Below, one piece after another: positions 55,301 through 64,000 of a stretch of DNA of 64,000 nucleotides; positions within the stretch are counted from its first letter, which is position 1, and every line of letters begins with the position of its first letter. Position numbers and translations under genes: made by a program. The DNA is from JANPJV01 sp031425695. GTDB lineage: Bacteria; Pseudomonadota; Gammaproteobacteria; Xanthomonadales; SZUA-5. The notes under the pieces are model-generated. The model was not told where the DNA came from. It saw only the letters and a program-made list of their open reading frames with translations, and searched no databases. Where the stretch lies: the NCBI GenBank assembly GCA_031425695.1, contig JANPJV010000278.1, positions 1-64,000 of the forward strand, given 5' to 3'.

Positions 55301-58300
55301 AACCCCGTCGCCAACGTGCCAATCACGCTAACCACGCAATTCAGTCCCGTCTTCAGACAGCCGCCACCGTTCGACTGTTCGCCGATTTCGTACGCCGGAG
55401 CGTTGCAAGGTGGCGTGTTTTTGCCGGGTCAATGTCCAGCTAACGAGGTTCGCCTGAGCGGCCACGGTTGCATCGCACCTGGGCGCGAATTCCGCACCCG
55501 CGCCGTGGACAATATATTCTACGTGGCGCCGCACAATGTCGTCGCCGCCGAACTGAATCTGACGGTTTCCACGCCGGGCGTCTCAGATCAAACCCATATT
55601 CTGCGCAATATCGGCAGTATCGAAGTCGACCCCCCGCCGCACTCGCGGTGTCGGTTAACACATAGGGACCTTGATGTCGCTATTGCGCATGTGGTTGTCC
55701 CGGCTGGTTCACCGGCACACACCATTGGTGAGGGGGACTTAGTCATTCCACCCACTGTTGTCGAGCCTGGTTATGAGCTTAACCGTCACGAAACTTTGGA
55801 GGCCGCAAAACCCGCCGAATGGTTGCCGGTCCCGCGCCGGTTTACTTTGCTGTCGCCCTTCGATGACAACCAACCCGCAACCAGTTTGTTGTTGACATGG
55901 GTGCCGCGTTTGCCGACGCCATATGGGCGAGAAATGAGCCCCCAGCTGATAATGAGCGCCAGTCCCGGTGCAGAGGTGTCCCCCATAACATGGTTGGGCA
56001 ACGGGGATTTTGAATACAACGTCCGCATGCCGGCTGTGCCGCGCAAGGTAGAGGTCGGTGCGCGAATGCAAGCCTTGAATAGTTCACTTTATTTAGATTT
56101 CAAGTTTCCGCCCGTGTGGTCGGTCTTGCCCGAGGTCAGCTCAGTACAACCATTGCCTCTTCAGTTGTCACCCGTCGGCACGGTGGCTCACGACGTTCGG
56201 GTCGAATACCGTCTGCAACCGGCGGAGTTCCGCAGCGGTAATATCCTTCGCGAACTTGAGAAATCCGGCCAAGTGATCAGCAGCACGCCGGGCGGGCCCG
56301 TCCGGGGAACTTCTACATCAATCCTCGCTCGTGGCTGGTCCTTCGACCCGAGAGCCAACTATGCACTCAAACTCAGCATCAACGAGGACACTCCTTACCG
56401 CATGGAAGCTGATCGCTTTCCGCTGACCAGCGATCAGGATGTCATTGTCGGCGCTGGTGTTTACTCGGGACCTGCGAACGGACTGTCTTCCGGCGACGCC
56501 ACCGCACTGGCCCTGCGCGGCACCCGCAACGCTGTACTGTCGCGATCCCTTAATGTGTCTTCGGGTCGCGGCTGTGACAGTAGTAGCGAGCTGATTTTCC
56601 TGCTCGCGCGGCGTGCGCGCCTGCGCGCTGAGCTCCATCGGGTGGACGAGCACGGCAACGTGTCACCGATCGTGGCCGAAACCTTGTTCGAGAACGTCTG
56701 GTTTGATGCTGGCACGAGTCGTCGCCCGGTCGGCACCGATATTCCGATCGGCCAGTTCGAGTTGCGCATCACCGCGGTGGCCGAAGACGGCGATCAGGAA
56801 GAATTGCGCGGCAGTCTCAATCACCGCCTGGACCGCCGCGACCATCTTGGCCTTGGACATACTGTTGTCGCCGACGTTGATCTCTTCGACGGCCAAATCA
56901 CGGTTGGTCGCCAAGATGTGGCCCTCGCCGGCCGTGGCCCCGCGGTGGAGCTACAGCGCACTTGGAGCAGCGCGCAGGGTGATCGCCTCGGAATCCTCGG
57001 GCGCGGTTGGGGCAGTAATCTCGCGGGCGAGCTCCAACTGACCGCGTGCAATCCGCGCGTCATCGGCGCGCAGGGCGCGGGAACCGAATTCCAGGCGGAT
57101 GGCACCGAACCCGACGGCAGCCTGCGCTATCGCGCACTCGACGGCTACCACGGCGTGATGTTCCAGCGCACCGACGGCACATACGACGTCTATGCCAAGG
57201 ACGGCACGCGCTATCACTTCGTCGGAAGTCAGGGATATGTGCATCCTGTCGGCAGCTACCGCGCGATTCCGCTTTCCTTTACCGAGGACAGCAACGGCAA
57301 TCGGGTCATGCGTGCCTACCGATGGCTATCCGGGGTGCCGCTCGTGAGCGAGATCAGCAGCAGCGGTGGGCGCATATTGAGCTTCGATTACGAAATCAAG
57401 CCGACCGGCACGCCTGGCGGGGAACCGGCAGCTTATCCGCTGCTGGTGCGGGCGCGCGGACCTGTGGGTTTCGAACTGTTGCTCGAGTACGACGACCGGG
57501 CGCAATTGACTCGTGCGCGCAGGGTGGATGCGTCCTATGACGAATCTTACGCCTACCAAAACTATGGCTGGGCCTTGGGCAGCGATTCAACCATGCATCG
57601 CCTGGGATCCCGGCTACTAACTACACGCGACGAAATCGCTCGTCGCCAGCGGCAGTCACTTGCCTACGACCTGCAATGGGTACATTCGGTGCGCAGCACT
57701 GGCGAGATCGACATTCACCCGGAACTGCGTGTGGTGCAGCACGCCAACGCTCTGGGCGAGTCCACGGGTTTCGAATTCCAGGGACTACGCGGATTGGGCC
57801 AGCAGGTGTTCACCGTAGTGACCAGCCCGCGCTTGTTAGTCACCAATTACCGGATGAACATCAACGGCGGCGTTGACCGGATCATTGATCCCATTGGGAC
57901 CGCGACCACCACATGGGACCTTGCGCACCGGCAGCCCAGTACGCAGGTGGACCGCGAGGGTGTGACCACCGAATTCGAGTATGACAATTTCGGCAATCTG
58001 CTGAGCGAGCGCCGCAGTGGCCGCGGTACGCTTCTGGAGCAGCGCTACACCTGGAACCCCCCTTCGGACTTTGCCGTTCCGATCAAGAATCGTCCCGCCA
58101 GCCATATCGATTTCGCCGGCGTCGGCGAGCTCTACGAGTACGATGCACGCGGTAACCGCAACCGTCGTACGCGCGGTGGGGAAACCGAGCGCTGGACGCA
58201 CACGTTGCACGGTGACATCGCGACCTGGACAGATTTCGAAGGCGCGCCGACGACCTACACCTATTCCGAACGTGGCTTACCGGAACGCACGGTGTATGCC

Positions 58301-61300
58301 GACAGTTCATTGATGCGGCAGGAATACGATGCGCGCGGCCGCGCGATTCGGCGGATCGATGAGCTCGTACGTGTCGAGAAATACGAGTACGACGGCCTCG
58401 ATCGCCTGACGCGCACCGAATACCCAGGCGGCGCTGCGCGTCGGGTCGAGTATCGGGACGCGACCGACACTCGCATCGAATACGACGAACTGAATCGGCC
58501 GACTACGTATCTGCAGGACGCGCTCGGCCGCACCAAAAAAATCACCAATGCGATGTCCGACTTCCGCGAGATGGACTACGACGCGCATGGCAATGTAGAG
58601 CGCGAACGCAAGTTCGACGGAACCGTAACCACTCACGAATACGATGCGCTAGATCGCCGAAAGAAGACGATCGGACCGCTTCAGCGCATCACCGAGCGCG
58701 ACTACGACGACGTTGGCAACCTTACCGAGGAACGCGCGGCCGTCGGCCCGGAGGTGCGCACCACACGTTACCAATACGAGCACGCGCGCTACGCACGGAC
58801 GCGCGTTGCGCAACTGCTGGGTACGCGCGAGTTGGTGACGGTTGAAGTGCGCGACGGCGAAGGTCGCCTTCGTGGAATCACCGATCCATTGGGGCGCGTG
58901 ACCCAGATCGACGTGGACGCCTTCGGTCGCGAGGAAGAGCGGCGCGAGCCCCTCGGCCGAACCACCGAGCGAAACTTCGACGGGATGGGGCGCTTGACCA
59001 GCGAAATGGTGAGCTTCACCGGCCAGCCCACGTTGACCCGCCGGTGGACTTATGACGAGCGCGGACGCGAGAAAACGTCGGTCGACCGTGCCGGCGGCGT
59101 TGCCAGGCGCACCTACGATGTAGCCGGCCAAACTTTGCAAGCAACCGATCCCACTGGGCGCATCACCAGTTTCACCTATGACAACCGGGGTCGCGTGACC
59201 AGTGAAACCCGCCCCGGCGACGGTCGCGTGCGCAGTGTTACCTACGATGCGGTTGGCAGCGTACTGACCGAGACCCGGCCCAGCCAGTCGCCGATCATCC
59301 ACGAGTACGATGAGCTCAATCGTCGTGAGTCGAGTCGTGACGCGCTCGGGACGTTCGAGCAACTGGGATACGACGAGGAAGGGCGCGTGACCAGTCGCAA
59401 GGATGCGATCGGTCAAGAGACGAAGTTTGAGTATGACGACCTTGGTCGGCAAACCAGCGAGCAGCGCCCGCTTGATCGCGACTACACGCGCACCTGGACC
59501 CTGCACGACCAGCTCAAAACTGAAACCAATCCGCGCTCGTTCCTGACGACCCACGATTACGACAGCCTCGGGCGCCGGCTTTCGAGCACCGATCCAATTG
59601 GGACGCAAACATGGACCTACGACGATGTCGGCAACCCTGAAACTCACAAGGACCGCCTGGATCGTCTGACGGGCTTCGAGTACGACGCCCTGAACCGCCG
59701 CACACGCCAGATCGACCCAGCACCGCTCACCACTGAGCAAACGTGGCGATACGATGCGCTTGATCGCGTCGTCGCCGAGACCGACCGCAACGGTGTGGAA
59801 ACCGTGCTGACTCTCGACGGCGAGGGCCGTGAGCGGCAGCGCTCACGCGCCGGCCGCAATGAGCTGCAAGCGTACGACGCCGCAGGCCGGCGGTTTTCCC
59901 GCACCGATGCGCAAGGTCGCCTTACCACCTTCCATTACGATCTGGCTGGCAGGTTGCAGGAGGAACGCCGGCCGCTGGGCGCGGTCCTGCGCTTCGACTA
60001 CGGGCCAGCCGACGAGTTGCTGAGCAGTTCCGACGCCGATCGCATCAACACCACCCAGGCATACGATCAGCGGCTGCGCAAGGAGTCCGAGACCAATCCG
60101 CTAGGCGAGCGCACAACGTTCGAGTGGGACCCGCGTGGCCTGCGCACGGCAATCATCAAGCCAAAATCAGCGGACCATCGCTGGGTGTTCGCCTATGACG
60201 ATGCCGGCCGGCTGGAGCGGGTTACCGATCCACTCGCAAACGAAACCACGTACACCTACGACAGCGCTGACAACCTGACCGGCATTCTCAACGCGCGCGA
60301 CCAAACCACCGAGCACGAATATGACGCGCTCAACCGACGAAAACTGACGCAGCATCCCGGCGGCGTTGAAGAGAAATACACGCTGGACAAGGAAGGCAAC
60401 CGGACAGTTTGGGTCCGCGAGAACGACCAACGTCTCGAGATGGACTATGACCCGCTCAACCGGCTGCTCGAGACGCGGCGGTTGCCGGTAGCGGTCGACG
60501 GCATAGCCCGGGTGGAGCGCACATACGACGGCGTGGGCAACCTGACACGCGTGGACGAATATCCCCTCTCCGGTGCGACCCGCACGTGGAGCGCCGAGTA
60601 CGATGACTTCAATCGTCGAATTGAGTCGACCGATCGCAATGGTGTAACGGTGCAACAGGGCTTCGACCCCAGCGACAACCGCATCGAGCGCACCGGGCCG
60701 GAAGGCAGCACCGAATACAGCTTCAACGCACTCGATCAATTGCAGGCCGTCACCCCACCGGCGGCGCCACCGATTGCCGCTACCGTGAGCCCCGCTGGTC
60801 GCCTCGAAGCTTTGGCGCATGGCAACGGCACGCGCACCGAAATAACCCGCGACAACGCCGGCCGCGTACGCGAGATGCGCCACATGCTGGGCGCCGCCGC
60901 ATTGCTGACGCTCGGCTACACACTGGACGCCAACGGCAACCGCACCGTCGAGACGTGGTCGCGTGGCACTGATCAGGTCGAGATCCTTTATGAGCTCGAC
61001 CTCGCCGAACGCCTCACCGCCGTCACCAGCAATGGCGAACGAATCCAGTACACCCTCGACGAACACGGCAACCGCACCGCCGAGACCGCCCCGGGCCTGA
61101 CCCGCACGCACCTCTACAACGAGCGCGACCGCCTCACAGAAACGCGTGAGAACAACCAGGTCGTCGCCACCTACGGCTATGACCCTGCCGGCCGGCAGAC
61201 GAGCCACAGCGCCGGCGGCATCGACCGCCTATTCGAATACGACACCCAGGACCGCCTGCTCGCCGTCACCCAGAACGGCACCCCGCTCGTGCACTACGAA

Positions 61301-62788
61301 TCCGACCCCTTCGGCCAACGCACCCTGCGCGAGGCCGGCGGCCAAGTCGAGCAATACCAATGGGACGGCACCAGGCTCGCGGGGCGGACAAATGCAACGG
61401 GCAGCACGCTGGGGGATTACCAGCATGCGTATGGGTGGGCGATCAGCAGCCGCGAAGGGGCGGTTAGAAGCACCTTGCATACCGACGTACACGGCACACC
61501 GCAGCTGATCACCGACGGGACAGGAGCGATTGCCGGGTGGACGCGGACGGATGTTTGGGGTGTGGAGAAGGCGAGCACTGGGGCGCAAAGCCGGATCGGG
61601 CACACCGGGTATCTGAAAGATCCGCTGCTCGGCGATGAGCTGTATGCGCAGGCCAGGCAGTACCGGGCGGGGGTGGGGAGGTTTACGAGCCGGGATGAGT
61701 GGGCGGGGGATTTCAATAACCCCATCAGTCTAAATCCTTACCTTTATGGGTTCGGGAATCCGGGCAGCTTCCTTGACCCGGATGGTCGTTGCAGCGTGAT
61801 GAATGAGATGTCGAGTTGCCACGAAAGGCGCGCGGCTGCATTTCTCCCCCCGGCCCAGGCCGCGATTCTAAATGGTGTCGCTGACCAGGCTGACGCAGAG
61901 AGAGCAAAGCGCGACAAGGCTATGCAAGGCGATGCTCGGGCGTTGGGACGCATTGGTGCCAAGGTTGTAATGGGCACAATCTCGTCAATTAAAACGATGT
62001 TGTTGGGCGGTCCTAAAATCTATGAACTTACACCTGAGCGGCTTGCGCAATCGCAGCGGGAACTTCAAACGATCAGGCACCCTCAGGATGCCATTAGGTC
62101 GGAATTGGACCGTGCTGATGAAATAGAGGCGCGCGATCCTGTTGAGGCACGTGCGATACGCTCCGAGTTGGTCCAGTCTGGCGTATTTGCCATTTTGTCC
62201 GCGCCAGCGGGAGCCAAAGCTATTACGCACCTCCGCGGCTCCAGTCCGAAGGCGTCCGTGGTTGAGGGTCGCAATGAGCCAATTCTGCGGAATGATACGG
62301 ACGCTGAAGCAGGAAGCGGGTTTCCTGACCGAAATGTTATTGAACGAGTAGTGCCGGCGGAAACAAAGCCAGCGTCAAGCGCAAGTCAGGCTGCGTTGTT
62401 GGTGGAAGACTTGCGATCTCTCGATCCGGACGCGCCTACCAACCGTTCGAGAATGCCTGGCGACCCAATCAATTTTGACCACGCAAATTCAATTCACACC
62501 GATTCGGGCGTGCGATTTACCCCCGATGGATATCCTGATTTTGAGCCACATGCGATCATGCGGGTGGAGATAAATCAATCTGGTAATAATACGAGAGACT
62601 TTCGGGCAGCAAATATCGAAGCTGGAATTGGGACGTCATCTCGTTCACATTATTCTTCACATCCTGGATACACTTGGCATCATCACCAGAATGGCAGAAG
62701 TATGTTGCTAGTACCCACAGAGCTACATGACGCAGCACGTCATAGTGGTGGTGCAAGCATTGCGATTAGAGGAGGTGGTTCGCAATGA
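52319..62788 (+). CDS. Sec-exported transglutaminase-like / Ig / RHS polymorphic toxin with WHH nuclease tip
   Basis: About 3,489 residues. Signal peptide 1-24; transglutaminase-like domain (about 215-360) in which the usual catalytic Cys position falls in GNDVDQA, so it appears inactive; a Big_1-type Ig domain (about 840-910); an RHS part beginning about 1513 with dozens of YD repeats (about 1880-2990); an RHS core ending in NPYLYGFGNP and LDPDG (about 3010-3157). The last 330 residues are the toxin: GYTWHHHQNGRSM with W3453-H3454-H3455 marks a WHH-type HNH/endonuclease VII-superfamily nuclease. GC falls from about 63% in the RHS core (58861-58920) to 45% in the tip (62581-62640). Start and stop codons both overlap neighbours (ATGA). 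The signal peptide argues for Sec export rather than type VI secretion. Confidence 0.93.
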   Translation: MIQGRLAGVMLAVLLGTGVSALALQALTPVAPFVPALTTSSPSKDPAGAADAERWLAQLQQGADARHQARPDRLGQHALMAFAAPNKAVPQPASLRAKHLLEARKFGRWAERIQDAGLPALLSARLRAAQSRVLSALQARANGTAGAALDAATSAILGNNALPLQREQFAAPPLPSLPPVQPSYQQSPAPGPVPADLSDNADAPLHPEIVAKAAELGHEYTRILDFVRGAIRTEWYPGAQRGALGCLRARAGNDVDQASLLIALLRASSVPARYVHGVVRVPLADFEDSLNLEGSGDVLRALNRALRAHRPVLQGGVVQAIELELTWVSAYLPFVNYRGSAATQTGRVWLPLAPAIKPHQARRASRVLALANIDTNALVQGFLQGDPSMSPLATLRTQVGTYLTANPAAGDYEDQLAYVRPSAIDLELLPASLPFEVLTVGGEQANLPPALAARVRISVLAGGQEMLAQEVPMIDASVNRLTVSFQPASADDQNLLNRLGGGLAEVPPYLIRLRPRLSLGGRVLAVGNSVDAASELQLKVQLLVSGETRSVEQTLVAGGMAGILIDAGVPRPAEVLGADVLGDSEPPVSRVLGNLGSRYAQSCREDTAEIADLLGVRLVQSLPTVVLSLTQMEVERIDGVPLRLAFDSVAIDAAARGLDAVSRGNHPDDEARWFALSALHCSWLEHRVFQDQWAVPALSADRTLARASMTGVPVLVLQGSAGQAQVAGLSHPDQVKVAIAAWLQRGYQVRVPASALNVGPWRGSAWQVQAADGSAGYFLSGGLAGGMTIIPAAQWFLPSLAALFIDPYGTAPNLDPLDVLSIRLFDDSDMQMGTVDTELPVPLRARVEDPNGRPVVGATVRFQVTTGGGSLRTDGASASQITVISNGHGVAEAYLRLGARNQTGHYISDDPEDPELHPQFMGVNTVRVSADSRNNPSGILAGIDYRAFARPDAVHQINLVGPQRFQFPNGDVVVYTMAGVGYSTWYLSALDRFDNPVANVPITLTTQFSPVFRQPPPFDCSPISYAGALQGGVFLPGQCPANEVRLSGHGCIAPGREFRTRAVDNIFYVAPHNVVAAELNLTVSTPGVSDQTHILRNIGSIEVDPPPHSRCRLTHRDLDVAIAHVVVPAGSPAHTIGEGDLVIPPTVVEPGYELNRHETLEAAKPAEWLPVPRRFTLLSPFDDNQPATSLLLTWVPRLPTPYGREMSPQLIMSASPGAEVSPITWLGNGDFEYNVRMPAVPRKVEVGARMQALNSSLYLDFKFPPVWSVLPEVSSVQPLPLQLSPVGTVAHDVRVEYRLQPAEFRSGNILRELEKSGQVISSTPGGPVRGTSTSILARGWSFDPRANYALKLSINEDTPYRMEADRFPLTSDQDVIVGAGVYSGPANGLSSGDATALALRGTRNAVLSRSLNVSSGRGCDSSSELIFLLARRARLRAELHRVDEHGNVSPIVAETLFENVWFDAGTSRRPVGTDIPIGQFELRITAVAEDGDQEELRGSLNHRLDRRDHLGLGHTVVADVDLFDGQITVGRQDVALAGRGPAVELQRTWSSAQGDRLGILGRGWGSNLAGELQLTACNPRVIGAQGAGTEFQADGTEPDGSLRYRALDGYHGVMFQRTDGTYDVYAKDGTRYHFVGSQGYVHPVGSYRAIPLSFTEDSNGNRVMRAYRWLSGVPLVSEISSSGGRILSFDYEIKPTGTPGGEPAAYPLLVRARGPVGFELLLEYDDRAQLTRARRVDASYDESYAYQNYGWALGSDSTMHRLGSRLLTTRDEIARRQRQSLAYDLQWVHSVRSTGEIDIHPELRVVQHANALGESTGFEFQGLRGLGQQVFTVVTSPRLLVTNYRMNINGGVDRIIDPIGTATTTWDLAHRQPSTQVDREGVTTEFEYDNFGNLLSERRSGRGTLLEQRYTWNPPSDFAVPIKNRPASHIDFAGVGELYEYDARGNRNRRTRGGETERWTHTLHGDIATWTDFEGAPTTYTYSERGLPERTVYADSSLMRQEYDARGRAIRRIDELVRVEKYEYDGLDRLTRTEYPGGAARRVEYRDATDTRIEYDELNRPTTYLQDALGRTKKITNAMSDFREMDYDAHGNVERERKFDGTVTTHEYDALDRRKKTIGPLQRITERDYDDVGNLTEERAAVGPEVRTTRYQYEHARYARTRVAQLLGTRELVTVEVRDGEGRLRGITDPLGRVTQIDVDAFGREEERREPLGRTTERNFDGMGRLTSEMVSFTGQPTLTRRWTYDERGREKTSVDRAGGVARRTYDVAGQTLQATDPTGRITSFTYDNRGRVTSETRPGDGRVRSVTYDAVGSVLTETRPSQSPIIHEYDELNRRESSRDALGTFEQLGYDEEGRVTSRKDAIGQETKFEYDDLGRQTSEQRPLDRDYTRTWTLHDQLKTETNPRSFLTTHDYDSLGRRLSSTDPIGTQTWTYDDVGNPETHKDRLDRLTGFEYDALNRRTRQIDPAPLTTEQTWRYDALDRVVAETDRNGVETVLTLDGEGRERQRSRAGRNELQAYDAAGRRFSRTDAQGRLTTFHYDLAGRLQEERRPLGAVLRFDYGPADELLSSSDADRINTTQAYDQRLRKESETNPLGERTTFEWDPRGLRTAIIKPKSADHRWVFAYDDAGRLERVTDPLANETTYTYDSADNLTGILNARDQTTEHEYDALNRRKLTQHPGGVEEKYTLDKEGNRTVWVRENDQRLEMDYDPLNRLLETRRLPVAVDGIARVERTYDGVGNLTRVDEYPLSGATRTWSAEYDDFNRRIESTDRNGVTVQQGFDPSDNRIERTGPEGSTEYSFNALDQLQAVTPPAAPPIAATVSPAGRLEALAHGNGTRTEITRDNAGRVREMRHMLGAAALLTLGYTLDANGNRTVETWSRGTDQVEILYELDLAERLTAVTSNGERIQYTLDEHGNRTAETAPGLTRTHLYNERDRLTETRENNQVVATYGYDPAGRQTSHSAGGIDRLFEYDTQDRLLAVTQNGTPLVHYESDPFGQRTLREAGGQVEQYQWDGTRLAGRTNATGSTLGDYQHAYGWAISSREGAVRSTLHTDVHGTPQLITDGTGAIAGWTRTDVWGVEKASTGAQSRIGHTGYLKDPLLGDELYAQARQYRAGVGRFTSRDEWAGDFNNPISLNPYLYGFGNPGSFLDPDGRCSVMNEMSSCHERRAAAFLPPAQAAILNGVADQADAERAKRDKAMQGDARALGRIGAKVVMGTISSIKTMLLGGPKIYELTPERLAQSQRELQTIRHPQDAIRSELDRADEIEARDPVEARAIRSELVQSGVFAILSAPAGAKAITHLRGSSPKASVVEGRNEPILRNDTDAEAGSGFPDRNVIERVVPAETKPASSASQAALLVEDLRSLDPDAPTNRSRMPGDPINFDHANSIHTDSGVRFTPDGYPDFEPHAIMRVEINQSGNNTRDFRAANIEAGIGTSSRSHYSSHPGYTWHHHQNGRSMLLVPTELHDAARHSGGASIAIRGGGSQ
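62771..62775 (+). promoter_or_regulatory. Ribosome binding site of the immunity gene
   Basis: GGAGG nine bases before the ATG at 62785, inside the end of the toxin coding sequence, supports translation of the immunity protein coupled to the toxin. Confidence 0.8.
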
Positions 62789-63234
62789 GTTATCAAATGT
62801 GGCTCAAGCATGGCCAGATTGACCCGTTGCTACTTCAAGAGTTTGAAGTAAAAATTGGACATCGGCTTCCGACAGCTTACAGAGATTTTCTGCTTGAAAC
62901 CAATGGTGGGATTCCAGAGGATTCAATCTTTGAAGTTCCTGACTATAATTCCTCATCTATACTGTTTTTTGGGTTGGGTGTGGATACCCCATCCAATGAC
63001 CTACGGTATGCTGTGAGAGTTTTTGCAGATTCGATCTCGGATGGGTTGTTGCCAATTGGTCGAGATCCAGGTGGAAATCTTGTGCTAATGGATGTAAGAG
63101 GAGATCGGGAAAACAAAATATTCTTTTGGAATCATGGGAGTAACGACGGTGAGCTGGGCGGAAAGTTTGCGGAGGTGTTCATTGCGTCGTCATTCTCCGA
63201 TTTCATGGATGGCCTGCAGCCGGAGGAAGAATGA
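62785..63234 (+). CDS. SMI1/KNR4 family immunity protein
   Basis: 149 residues. The fold signature is clear: an N-terminal helix leading to EVKIGHRLPTAYRDFLLETN, then GGIP, a PIGRDPGGNLVLMD strand pair and the C-terminal FIASSFSDFMDGL helix. SMI1/KNR4 proteins are the most common immunity proteins for RHS and other polymorphic nuclease toxins, binding the toxin in the cytoplasm. The ATG overlaps the toxin stop as ATGA. Hand counts give about 40% GC for 62881-62940, far below the genome background, as expected for a swapped toxin-immunity cassette. Confidence 0.92.
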   Translation: MSYQMWLKHGQIDPLLLQEFEVKIGHRLPTAYRDFLLETNGGIPEDSIFEVPDYNSSSILFFGLGVDTPSNDLRYAVRVFADSISDGLLPIGRDPGGNLVLMDVRGDRENKIFFWNHGSNDGELGGKFAEVFIASSFSDFMDGLQPEEE

Positions 63235-63444
63235 TGTTGTCTATTTCCGAGCAGACAAAAATCTGAACCGAAATATCTTAATATTACAGAATTGGACCGC
63301 ATTACATTTCGGCTCTGATAACTCGGGAAAGGCGTGGGTGGCGCTTGTCAGTTGTCCTGAATGAGGGCAGGCGAAATTAACTCAGATGATTGCCGTCATC
63401 GTCCTGTAATGAGGTGAAGATGGCAGAGGACCCGCCACGGAGTT
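63235..63444. other. Low-GC intergenic gap
   Basis: No gene, hairpin terminator or repeat was recognised between the immunity gene and the convergent HEPN-like gene. Confidence 0.5.
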
Positions 63445-64000
63445 CTAGAATTCTATGATGCTGCTGTGCTTTCTTGACGAAACTGGCAATTTTGCATCAG
63501 CAATCAGGCTTCCTTTAGCCGATCCTAAAGAGTCGATGCCTATTTGCACCGCGTCGCTCCCCGCCAGTTCGGGCAAGAGCAGGGACAGTTCGGCATTTGT
63601 TTTTGATAACATGCCCAGCAAGACCAATCTTGCGGTATCGTGAATAAATAGCAAGTCTCGCTCGCGACTGAAGAGGGTGCCGGTTGGGTTCGGGTCATGC
63701 ACTCCGTGGGCTATTGAGTTGCGATACTTGTCATATATTCTATGCAGTCTTTCTTTGTTTCTGGTATTAAAACCACGTCCTTTTAAAAAGCGGGCGACGC
63801 GTTTTGCAAGTCGCTCGCCGTAAGTCAAGGTGTCATATTTTTTGCTTCTTGGCTGTGGAAATAGTGCTTCAAGGACTGCGGTCATCCCTAGAATGGCGAG
63901 TTGCCAAGATGTACAAGCCCCGCCGGATATCTGTGCCCAGATTGTAAAGGCAGATCTGATGCGAACGAGCTTCTTTGATTTTAAATTGCCTAGCCTTTGG
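63445..64000 (-). CDS. HEPN-domain (Apea-like) protein, 5' end beyond the window
   Basis: The minus-strand frame runs open from its stop codon at 63445 to the window edge, so the first part is missing; an internal ATG at 63883-63885 is not the start because the similarity-like helical sequence (SAFTIWAQISGG, CTSWQLAILGMTAV) continues upstream. The visible C-terminal part has NKERLHRIYDKYRNSIAHG, which contains the RX4H motif (Arg-Asn-Ser-Ile-Ala-His) of HEPN RNases and of Apea-like HEPN domains common in defence and abortive-infection proteins. It sits at the low-GC end of the toxin cassette. Confidence 0.72.
   Translation of the reverse strand, partial: QRLGNLKSKKLVRIRSAFTIWAQISGGACTSWQLAILGMTAVLEALFPQPRSKKYDTLTYGERLAKRVARFLKGRGFNTRNKERLHRIYDKYRNSIAHGVHDPNPTGTLFSRERDLLFIHDTARLVLLGMLSKTNAELSLLLPELAGSDAVQIGIDSLGSAKGSLIADAKLPVSSRKHSSIIEF

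Noticed and set aside
1..64000. tRNA, rRNA, riboswitch and integrase/attachment sites
   Set aside because: None could be recognised by reading; I did not have covariance or tRNA scanning available, so small RNAs cannot be excluded.

Overview
The window is GC-rich bacterial DNA. Several traits point to a gammaproteobacterium of the Xanthomonadales type, possibly Rhodanobacteraceae-like: a 7TM-GGDEF diguanylate cyclase, secreted proteins with an -DGFE tail, an IPTL-CTERM-like tail, RHS toxins, and many dispersed palindromic repeats built on GTAGCCCGGGTAAGC and GGAGTGCGGCG. This placement is inference; no rRNA or tRNA gene was seen.

Layout. 0-7 kb: repeat cluster, diguanylate cyclase, acyltransferase, S9 peptidase, a four-copy 97-bp hairpin array and a Ser/Thr kinase. 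7-12.2 kb: a PIN-domain gene truncated at a MITE-like element, an ICMT-like methyltransferase, a membrane protein with a topoisomerase-type zinc finger, a DUF429 protein and a secreted repeat protein. 12.2-23.9 kb: a DNA-restriction island with HNH, Mrr and GIY-YIG genes, then an overlapping operon of SNF2-type helicase, AlbA_2/ATPase protein, type III-like methyltransferase and type III-like helicase-nuclease. 24-25.2 kb: an RNA-repair-like pair (polynucleotide kinase-like P-loop protein and Thg1-like 3'-5' polymerase). 25.8-26.36 kb: a 27-unit array of degenerate 21-bp palindromic repeats. 26.5-32 kb: a DEDDh exonuclease, two small genes, a broken kptA, repeats, an SGNH/MBOAT O-acetylation pair and a broken small membrane-protein gene.

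32.4-63.2 kb: a roughly 31-kb tightly coupled gene train, read throughout on the + strand. In order it encodes a DUF11/IPTL-CTERM-like surface protein, a small secreted protein, a secreted HExxH metalloprotease-like protein, a 5,289-residue protein of CARDB, FlgD-like, FN3 and propeller domains (probably once fused to the metalloprotease ORF, now one base out of frame), a 3,489-residue Sec-exported transglutaminase-like/Ig/RHS protein ending in a WHH nuclease toxin, and its SMI1/KNR4 immunity protein. Neighbouring genes overlap by a few bases (TGATGA, ATGA), apart from the frame break. I propose this as a single surface-display and toxin-delivery system and the most interesting content of the window. 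The window ends in a 5'-incomplete HEPN-like gene.

Three separate frame breaks (kptA, a small membrane-protein gene, and the metalloprotease/giant-protein junction) each look like the loss of one base from a short G/C run. They may be real decay or sequencing error.
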